Shown here piece by piece: positions 27,501 through 39,500 of a stretch of 64,000 nt of DNA. Both the position numbers and the translations under genes were made by a program. Numbering within the stretch: position 1 is the stretch's first letter; every line of letters begins with the position of its first letter. Under the pieces are notes generated by a model that worked only from the letters and a program-made list of their open reading frames with translations, was not told the DNA's origin and searched no databases. This DNA is from Siphonodentalium dalli (lineage: Eukaryota > Mollusca > Scaphopoda > Gadilida > Siphonodentaliidae): the NCBI GenBank assembly GCA_032622095.1, contig CP136069.1, forward strand, positions 204,586,690 through 204,650,689. The letters are read 5' to 3'.

Positions 27501-30500
27501 TGTTTTTCGGCCGAATGACCCCAAAATGACTCGTTCCCATCTACATGTCATTTTTAACATTCATGACAAATTTCATGACAATAAGACGAACAGTACGGCC
27601 TGTAGCCCGTGCTAATGGATTGAATTTTGAAATCCAAGATGGCCAATGGCAGCCATGTTTTTTTTCCGAATGACCCCAAAATGACTCGTTCCCATCTACA
27701 TGTCAATGTCAACATCCATGACAAATTTCATAATAATCGGACCAAAGGTACGAACTGTAGCCCGTGCTAAAGGAAATTGTTGACGCATCACACACGCACA
27801 CACGGACGACGGATATAAAGCCATGGCAATAGCTCAAACTTTACAAAGTAAAGTTGAGCTAATTAAAGTGTCAATTAACAAATTTCTGAAAAAAATGATG
27901 GCTCCCATCTAGAGGTCACCTCGAAGATCCATATAAAGTTTGTAGATGATTAGATGAGGGATGCAGCCTGCAGGGTGAGCCCGCACAAATTGTCTATGGA
28001 CAGATGCGCGCATGCAGACGATATACAGTATGTTAATTGTAGAGAATTATAGAAGGGTCTAGTTCAATTCGAGAGGAATATTAGTGACTACCTAATTCAT
28101 ATTAGTGACTACCTTATTCATATTAGTGACTACCTTATTCATATTAGTGACTACCTTATTCATATTAGTGACTACCTTATTCATATTAGTGACCACCTTA
28201 TTCATATTAGTGACTACCTTATTCATATTAGTGACTACCTTATTCATATTAGTGACTACCTTATTCATATTAGTGACTACCTTATTCATATTAGTGACTA
28301 CCTTATTCATATTAGTGACTACCTTATTCACATTAGTGACTACCTTATTCATATTAGTGACTACCTTATTCATATTAGTGACTACCTTATTCATATTAGT
28401 GACCACCTTATTCATATTAGTGACTACCTTATTCATATTAGTGACTACCTTATTCATATTAGTGACTACCTTATTCATATTAGTGACTACCTTATTCATA
28501 TTAGTGACCACCTTATTCATATTAGTGACCACCTTATTCATATTAGTGACTACCTTATTCATATTAGTGACCACCTTATTCATATTAGTGACCACCTTAT
28601 TCATATTAGTGACTACCTAATTCATATTAGTGACTACCTTATTCATATTAGTGACTACCTTATTCATATTAGTGACCACCTTATTCATATTAGTGACCAC
28701 CTTATTCATATTAGTGACTACCTAATTCATATTAGTGACTACCTTATTCATATTAGTGACTACCTTATTCATATTAGTGACCACCTTATTCATATTAGTG
28801 ACCACCTTATTCATATTAGTGACTACCTTATTCATATTAGTGACTACCTTATTCATATTAGTGACCACCTTATTCATATTAGTGACTACCTTATTCATAT
28901 TAGTGACTACCTTATTCATATTAGTGACCACCTTATTCATATTAGTGACCACCTTATTCATATTAGTGACCACCTTATTCATATTAGTGACTACCTTATT
29001 CATATTAGTGACTACCTTATTCATATTAGTGACTACCTTATTCATATTAGTGACTACCTTATTCATATTAGTGACTACCTTATTCATATTAGTGACTACC
29101 TTATTCATATTAGTGACTACCTTATTCATATTAGTGACTACCTTATTCATATTAGTGACTACCTTATTCATATTAGTGACTACCTTATTCATATTAGTGA
29201 CTACCTTATTCATATTAGTGACTACCTTATTCATATTAGTGACTACCTTATTCATATTAGTGACCACCTTATTCATATTAGTGACCACCTTATTCATATT
29301 AGTGACCACCTTATTCATATTAGTGACTACCTTATTCATATTAGTGACCACCTTATTCATATTAGTGACCACCTTATTCATATTAGTGACCACCTTATTC
29401 ATATTAGTGACCACCTTATTCATATTAGTGACTACCTTATTCATATTAGTGACCACCTTATTCATATTAGTGATTACCTTATTCATATTAGTGACCACCT
29501 TATTCATATTAGTAACTACCTTATTCATATTAGTGATTACCTTATTCATATTAGTGACCACCTTATTCATATTAGTAACTACCTTATTCATATTAGTAAC
29601 TACCTTATTCATATTAGTGATTACCTTATTCATATTAGTGACCACCTTATTCATATTAGTGACTACCTTATTCATATTAGTGACTACCTTATTCATATTA
29701 GTGACTACCTTATTCATATTAGTGACTACCTTATTCATATTAGTGACTACCTTATTCATATTAGTGACCACCTTATTCATATTAGTGACCACCTTATTCA
29801 TATTAGTGACTACCTTATTCATATTAGTGACCACCTTATTCATATTAGTGATTACCTTATTCATATTAGTGACCACCTTATTCATATTAGTGACCACCTT
29901 ATTCATATTAGTGACCACCTTATTCATATTAGTGACCACCTTATTCATATTAGTGACTACCTTATTCATATTAGTGACCACCTTATTCATATTAGTGATT
30001 ACCTTATTCATATTAGTGACTACCTTATTCATATTAGTGATTACCTTATTCATATTAGTGACCACCTTATTCATATTAGTGACTACCTTATTCATATTAG
30101 TGACCACCTTATTCATATTAGTGACTACCTTATTCATATTAGTGACTACCTTATTCATATTAGTGACTACCTTATTCATATTAGTGACAACCTTATTCAT
30201 ATTAGTGACTACCTTATTCATATTAGTGACTACCTTATTCATATTAGTGACCACCTTATTCATATTAGTGACCACCTTATTCATATTAGTGACTACCTTA
30301 TTCATATTAGTGACTACCTTATTCATATTAGTGACTACCTTATTCATATTAGTGATTACCTTATTCATATTAGTGATTACCTTATTCATATTAGTAACTA
30401 CCTTATTCATATTAGTAACTACCTTATTCATATTAGTGATTACCTTATTCATATTAGTGACCACCTTATTCATATTAGTAACTACCTTATTCATATTAGT

Positions 30501-33500
30501 AACTACCTTATTCATATTAGTGATTACCTTATTCATATTAGTGACCACCTTATTCATATTAGTGACTACCTTATTCATATTAGTGACCACCTTATTCATA
30601 TTAGTGACCACCTTATTCATATTAGTGACCACCTTATTCATATTAGTAACTACCTTATTCATATTAGTAACTACCTTATTCATATTAGTGATTACCTTAT
30701 TCATATTAGTGACCACCTTATTCATATTAGTAACTACCTTATTCATATTAGTAACTACCTTATTCATATTAGTGATTACCTTATTCATATTAGTGACCAC
30801 CTTATTCATATTAGTGACTACCTTATTCATATTAGTGACCACCTTATTCATATTAGTGACCACCTTATTCATATTAGTGACCACCTTATTCATATTAGTG
30901 ACTACCTTATTCATATTAGTGACCACCTTATTCATATTAGTGACCACCTTATTCATATTAGTGACCACCTTATTCATATTAGTGACCACCTTATTCATAT
31001 TAGTGACTACCTTATTCATATTAGTGACCACCTTATTCATATTAGTGACCACCTTATTCATATTAGTGACCACCTTATTCATATTAGTGACCACCTTATT
31101 CATATTAGTGACCACCTTATTCATATTAGTGACCACCTTATTCATATTAGTGACCACCTTATTCATATTAGTGACCACCTTATTCATATTAGTGACTACC
31201 TTATTCATATTAGTGACTACCTTATTCATATTAGTGACCACCTTATTCATATTAGTGACCACCTTATTCATATTAGTGACCACCTTATTCATATTAGTGA
31301 CTACCTTATTCATATTAGTGACCACCTTATTCATATTAGTGACCACCTTATTCATATTAGTGACCACCTTATTCATATTAGTGACTACCTTATTCATATT
31401 AGTGACCACCTTATTCATATTAGTGACCACCTTATTCATATTAGTGACCACCTTATTCATATTAGTGACCACCTTATTCATATTAGTGACCACCTTATTC
31501 ATATTAGTGACCACCTTATTCATATTAGTGACCACCTTATTCATATTAGTGACTACCTTATTCATATTAGTGACCACCTTATTCATATTAGTGACCACCT
31601 TATTCATATTAGTGACCACCTTATTCATATTAGTGACTACCTTATTCATATTAGTGACTACCTTATTCATATTAGTGACTACCTTATTCATATTAGTGAC
31701 TACCTTATTCATATTAGTGACTACCTTATTCATATTAGTGACTACCTTATTCATATTAGTGACCACCTTATTCATATTAGTGACCACCTTATTCATATTA
31801 GTGACCACCTTATTCATATTAGTGACTACCTTATTCATATTAGTGACTACCTTATTCATATTAGTGACTACCTTATTCATATTAGTGACTACCTTATTCA
31901 TATTAGTGACTACCTTATTCATATTAGTGACTACCTTATTCATATTAGTGACCACCTTATTCATATTAGTGACTACCTTATTCATATTAGTGACCACCTT
32001 ATTCATATTAGTGACCACCTTATTCATATTAGTGACCACCTTATTCATATTAGTGACTACCTTATTCATATTAGTGACCACCTTATTCATATTAGTGACT
32101 ACCTTATTCATATTAGTGACTACCTTATTCATATTAGTGACTACCTTATTCATATTAGTGACTACCTTATTCATATTAGTGACCACCTTATTCATATTAG
32201 TGACTACCTTATTCATATTAGTGACTACCTTATTCATATTAGTGACCACCTTATTCATATTAGTGACCACCTTATTCATATTAGTGACCACCTTATTCAT
32301 ATTAGTGACTACCTTATTCATATTAGTGACTACCTTATTCATATTAGTGACTACCTTATTCATATTAGTGACCACCTTATTCATATTAGTGACTACCTTA
32401 TTCATATTAGTGACTACCTTATTCATATTAGTGACCACCTTATTCATATTAGTGACTACCTTATTCATATTAGTGACTACCTTATTCATATTAGTGACCA
32501 CCTTATTCATATTAGTGACCACCTTATTCATATTAGTGACTACCTTATTCATATTAGTGACTACCTTATTCATATTAGTGACCACCTTATTCATATTAGT
32601 AACTACCTTATTCATATTAGTGACCACCTTATTCATATTAGTGACCACCTTATTCATATTAGTGACCACCTTATTCATATTAGTGACCACCTTATTCATA
32701 TTAGTGACCACCTTATTCATATTAGTGACCACCTTATTCATATTAGTGACTACCTTATTCATATTAGTGACCACCTTATTCATATTAGTGACCACCTTAT
32801 TCATATTAGTGACCACCTTATTCATATTAGTGACCACCTTATTCATATTAGTGACCACCTTATTCATATTAGTGACCACCTTATTCATATTAGTGACCAC
32901 CTTATTCATATTAGTGACTACCTTATTCATATTAGTGACCACCTTATTCATATTAGTGACTACCTTATTCATATTAGTGACCACCTTATTCATATTAGTG
33001 ACCACCTTATTCATATTAGTGACTACCTTATTCATATTAGTGACCACCTTATTCATATTAGTGACCACCTTATTCATATTAGTGACCACCTTATTCATAT
33101 TAGTGACCACCTTATTCATATTAGTGACCACCTTATTCATATTAGTGACCACCTTATTCATATTAGTGACCACCTTATTCATATTAGTGACCACCTTATT
33201 CATATTAGTGACCACCTTATTCATATTAGTGACTACCTTATTCATATTAGTGACTACCTTATTCATATTAGTGACTACCTTATTCATATTAGTGACTACC
33301 TTATTCATATTAGTGACCACCTTATTCATATTAGTGACTACCTTATTCATATTAGTGACCACCTTATTCATATTAGTAACTACCTTATTCATATTAGTGA
33401 CTACCTTATTCATATTAGTGACCACCTTATTCATATTAGTGACCACCTTATTCATATTAGTGACTACCTTATTCATATTAGTGACCACCTTATTCATATT

Positions 33501-36500
33501 AGTGACTACCTAATTCATATTAGTGACTACCTTATTCATATTAGTGACTACCTTATTCATATTAGTGACCACCTTATTCATATTAGTGACCACCTTATTC
33601 ATATTAGTGACCACCTTATTCATATTAGTGACCACCTTATTCAAATTAGTGACTACCTTATTCATATTAGTGACCACCTTATTCATATTAGTGACCACCT
33701 TATTCATATTAGTGACCACCTTATTCATATTAGTGACCACCTTATTCATATTAGTGACCACCTTATTCATATTAGTGACCACCTTATTCAAATTAGTGAC
33801 CAACTTATTCATGTTAGTGACCACCTTATTCATATTAGTGACAACCTTATTCATATTAGTGACCACCTTATTCATATTAGTGACCACCTTATTCATATTA
33901 GTGACTACCTTATTCATATTAGTGACCACCTTATTCATATTAGTGACTACCTTATTCATATTAGTGACCACCTTATTCATATTAGTGACCACCTTATTCA
34001 TATTAGTGACCAACTTATTCATATTAGTGACTACCTTATTCATATTAGTGACCACCTTATTCATATTAGTGACTACCTTATTCATGTTAGTGACTACCTT
34101 ATTCATATTAGTGACCACCTTATTCATATTAGTGACCACCTTATTCATATTAGTGACTACCTTATTCATATTAGTGACCACCTTATTCATATTAGTGACT
34201 ACCTTATTCATATTAGTGACCACCTTATTCATATTAGTGACCACCTTATTCATATTAGTGACCACCTTATTCATATTAGTGACTACCTTATTCATATTAG
34301 TGACCACCTTATTCATATTAGTGACCACCTTATTCATATTAGTGACCACCTTATTCATATTAGTGACCACCTTATTCATATTAGTGACCACCTTATTCAT
34401 ATTAGTGACCAACTTATTCATATTAGTGACTACCTTATTCATATTAGTGACCACCTTATTCATATTAGTGACTACCTTATTCATGTTAGTGACTACCTTA
34501 TTCATATTAGTGACCACCTTATTCATATTAGTGACCACCTTATTCATATTAGTGACTACCTTATTCATATTAGTGACCACCTTATTCATATTAGTGACTA
34601 CCTTATTCATATTAGTGACCACCTTATTCATATTAGTGACCACCTTATTCATATTAGTGACTACCTTATTCATATTAGTGACCACCTTATTCATATTAGT
34701 GACCACCTTATTCATATTAGTGACCACCTTATTCATATTAGTGACCACCTTATTCATATTAGTGACCAACTTATTCATATTAGTGACCACCTTATTCATA
34801 TTAGTGACAACCTTATTCATATTAGTGACCACCTTATTCATATTAGTGACCACCTTATTCATATTAGTGACCACCTTATTCATATTAGTGACCACCTTAT
34901 TCATATTAGTGACCACCTTATTCATATTAGTGACCACCTTATTCATATTAGTGACCACCTTATTCATATTAGTGACCACCTTATTCATATTAGTGACCAC
35001 CTTATTCATATTAGTGACCACCTTATTCATATTAGTGACCACCTTATTCATATTAGTGACCACCTTATTCATATTAGTGACCACCTTATTCATATTAGTG
35101 ACCACCTTATTCATATTAGTGACCACCTTATTCATATTAGTGACCACCTTATTCATATTAGTGACCACCTTATTCATATTAGTGACCACCTTATTCATAT
35201 TAGTGACCACCTTATTCATATTAGTGACTACCTTATTCATATTAGTGACCACCTTATTCATATTAGTAACCACCTTATTCATATTAGTGACCACCTTATT
35301 CATATTAGTGACCACCTTATTCATATTAGTGACCACCTTATTCATATTAGTGACCACCTTATTCATATTAGTGACTACCTTATTCATATTAGTGACTACC
35401 TTATTCATATTAGTGACCACCTTATTCATATTAGTGACTACCTTATTCATGTTAGTGACTACCTTATTCATATTAGTGACCACCTTATTCATATTAGTGA
35501 CCACCTTATTCATATTAGTGACCAACTTATTCATATTAGTGACTACCTTATTCATATTAGTGACTACCTTATTCATATTAGTGACTACCTTATTCATATT
35601 AGTGACTACCTTATTCATATTAGTGACTACCTTATTCATATTAGTGACCACCTTATTCATATTAGTGACCAACTTATTCATATTAGTGACTACCTTATTC
35701 ATATTAGTGACTACCTTATTCATATTAGTGACCACCTTATTCATATTAGTGACTACCTTATTCATATTAGTGACTACCTTATTCATATTAGTGACTACCT
35801 TATTCATATTAGTGACTACCTTATTCATATTAGTGACTACCTTATTCATATTAGTGACTACCTTATTCATATTAGTGACCACCTTATTCATATTAGTGAC
35901 CAACTTATTCATATTAGTGACTACCTTATTCATATTAGTGACCACCTTATTCATATTAGTGACTACCTTATTCATATTAGTGACCACCTTATTCAAATTA
36001 GTGACTACCTTATTCATATTAGTGACCAACTTATTCATATTAGTGACTACCTTATTCATATTAGTGACCACCTTATTCATGTTAGTGACCACCTTATTCA
36101 TATTAGTGACCACCTTATTCATATTAGTGACCAACTTATTCATATTAGTGACTACCTTATTCATATTAGTGACTACCTTATTCATATTAGTGACTACCTT
36201 ATTCATATTAGTGACTACCTTATTCATATTAGTGACTACCTTATTCATATTAGTGACTACCTTATTCATATTAGTGACCACCTTATTCATATTAGTGACC
36301 AACTTATTCATATTAGTGACTACCTTATTCATATTAGTGACCACCTTATTCATGTTAGTGACCACCTTATTCATATTAGTGACTACCTTATTCATATTAG
36401 TGACCACCTTATTCAAATTAGTGACCACCTTATTCATATTAGTGACCACCTTATTCATATTAGTGACCACCTTATTCAAATTAGTGACCACCTTATTCAT

Positions 36501-39500
36501 ATTAGTGACCACCTTATTCATATTAGTGACTACCTTATTCATATTAGTGACTACCTTATTCATATTAGTGACCACCTTATTCATATTAGTGACTACCTTA
36601 TTCATATTAGTGACTACCTTATTCATATTAGTGACTACCTTATTCATATTAGTGACAACCTTATTCATATTAGTGACTACCTTATTCATATTAGTGACCA
36701 CCTTATTCATATTAGTGACTACCTTATTCATATTAGTGACCACCTTATTCATATTAGTGACCACCTTATTCATATTAGTGACTACCTTATTCATATTTAA
36801 TTTCATGCAGTATTATATTTCGTTAATTTTTAAATTTTTCACACTTTAAATTCGCACACCGTTAAATAGAAATTCAAATCTGACAAAAATATTCCGTTAC
36901 AGTTCTTAATTGCTTCTGAATGTGGATTTAAAGACCACAATAATATAAATGCACAGAAGATAACTAATAAATACTTAGTTGTGAAAATATATAAGTAACT
37001 CTACAATTGTACAGTTGGCCCAATAATAATTATCTTATTTCAGTAATTATGTGCATCACTGACATGAAATCCAACTAACTAAAGTGGCATCAACGACCTT
37101 CATCAAGCATCAATAGGCTGATGATTACAGAAATGACACTTCGTAGTCCATATGTATACTCATCAATACACCCTTTATTTTTCCTGTTTGTTTGGTAAAC
37201 TTTTTAAGTCATTCTATTTTTCACTCAGTTTAAAGGTACTCAATCCGATCAGATGGTCCCCATACTATCAAGATACAACAACAACATTTCTTCAAAATAC
37301 GCTTTAGTTTTCAGAATCTAAATATATTTTACATAATGTGAATTGGGGTTTCGAAAATTAAGTTGGTATTTAACTAGTGATTACCTTATCTTTGTTGTAA
37401 TCTGGGAATTCTGGGAATGTGTAAATATCAACGTTATTCGGAGCCAGAATCTTCGCGTGACATGCTGTACTCTTCCCATCGACCTCAAGCCGGTGCTTAA
37501 TTATATCGACCTTAATAGGAAGCTGAAAGACAAAACAGGGATTAACCACTCCACACCTTCTTTACTAAATACTCATTGATAAGTAGTTCCTTTGGGAAAT
37601 GTTAAAAGAAATCAGCAAATTCTAAGTCGAAACTGGGCATTACTTAGACAGAAATGGGCATACCAGACCCAAATTATTGTATAATTACAGGATGTACACA
37701 TACTCTTCCCAGGGATGTGCCGACCGGGTTGGGTGTCTCACCCCCCTCATTTTGACCAAATATTCAACAGTGGGAAAATCAGAGCATCCAGTTGGAAATT
37801 TCAATATAATTTGACATTTCCGACTTTCAGATTCCGTGACGTCACCCACTCTCGATAACTTTTATAAAAGCCATATTGGACTTGATTGTGTTGAGGTTAC
37901 AGTGAAGTAATTCGATTGGTAGCGCCCTCCAACGGATTTTGGACCAAGATGCAGGAGAGAATTAAAAAAATTCTGGGCTCTGGTTGGTTAATAGTAGTTT
38001 CGATATTTAAACATATAAAATACATGCAACCACTCCTCTTGAAATTTCAGACTCCAAACAAAACATTGGCACATAGTAAAGCACGTGGTTCCTGGATTGA
38101 ATTTTTTTGGTGGGAGGTAAAAAATGTCAATATTTTTTTCATGCAATTCTGACTCTAGATTATAAATCCCAAATTTAAAGGTACATTTCATGCTCGACGA
38201 TATGATTTTTTTCATGCAGAAACTTTGCGCATATGCCAATCCTGGTGATCATGTACTCATTTATCACAATTCAGGGCTGCAGGCATTTATATGTTAACAC
38301 TGAGGCCTATGGGAAATAATTACTTCACTGTAACCTTGAATATGGTTTCGGGAGTCCTATATGGCTTTCGGGAGTCCTATATGGCTTTCGGGAGTCCTAT
38401 ATGGCATTCGGGAGTCCTCTATGGCTTTCGGGAGTCCTATATGGCTTTCGGGAGTCCTATATATATGGCTTTCGGGAGTCCTCTATGGCTTTCGGGAGTC
38501 CTACATGTATATGGCTTTCTGGAGTCCTATATGGCTTTCGGGAGTCCTATATGGCTTTCCGTAGTCCTATATGGCTTTCCGGAGTCCTATATGGCTTTTC
38601 CCTGATTATTTTTTAACTATTCTATGAGCACCCTCTGAGACACAGACATTCCAAATGATCAAGAATTATAGTATTTTAATCATATTTTATGTCATAGATT
38701 TGTTATTAAAACTGTATATCAAAGCACTATAAAAATTAAATTGTCCATGACAATGTAGCTCAACTTTGCGAAGAAGTTGAATTTTTGTGATGAGCTATAA
38801 ATGGAATGATGAATTGAATTTTGAAATCTACATGACAATATCAACAACCATGTCAAATTTTTATAATGATCTGACCAAAATATTTAGTCATGCAAAGAGT
38901 AAAATCCAAGATGGCTGCCGGCGGCCATGTTTAATTGCAGACTGACCCCAATATGACTCCTTCCATCCACATATCAATGTTAACATCCATGGCAAATTTC
39001 ATGATGATCCGATCAAAGGTAGGACCTGTAGCCCATGCCAAATGATTTAGTCATGCAAAGAGTAAAATCCAAGATGGCTCCCAGCGGCCATGTTGTTTGG
39101 CGGAATGACCCCAAAATGACTTGTTCCCATCTACATGTCATGTTTTTTGGCCGAACGACCCCAAAATGACTCGTTCCCATCTCTATGTCAACAGGCATTT
39201 CAAATTTCATAATTTATCTGACCAAAGATACGACCTGTAGCCCATGCTAATGGAAATTGTTGATGGACGTCTCCACAATCACACACACATGGACGACATA
39301 TACCAAGCCATGTCAATAGCTGAAACTTTAAAAGTAAAGTTGAGCTAAAAATAATTGGTGAATATATAATTACATGGGACTTTAAGCCTTACAATTTACT
39401 AGTACCTTGACTCTCGGAATCCTGTCTTCTATTTCCTGCATGGCGATGAAGCATGTATAGCAGTAATACATGCGAGATTTACAACACTTCCTGCACATGC

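Larger units (their letters stand above)
20537..37384 (-). other. DTWD1 intron 2, repeat-filled
   Basis: This intron of about 16.8 kb contains a degenerate palindrome, a 27-bp minisatellite, a hAT remnant, a hAT MITE, a monomer-array element and an 8.7 kb 21-bp minisatellite. At 24863-25017, 25604-25840, 27862-28082 and 36798-37384 I see only AT-rich unique sequence. Confidence 0.85.
37523..39405 (-). other. DTWD1 intron 1
   Basis: It has unique sequence at 37523-38345, a 20-bp minisatellite (38346-38597), then a short monomer-array element (38756-39347) ending 58 bp from the donor of exon 1. Confidence 0.8.

Noticed and set aside
20874-36797. CRISPR-like arrays
   Set aside because: The repeats are contiguous without spacers and the DNA is eukaryotic.
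28722-36849. Open frames of 1591, 1592, 1098 and 1108 codons on both strands
   Set aside because: They are translations of a 21-bp tandem repeat, open on both strands because the period is divisible by three; no start context, no non-repeat domain.
38291-38616. Frames repeating YGFRESYMAFGSP
   Set aside because: Translation of the 20-bp minisatellite in DTWD1 intron 1.
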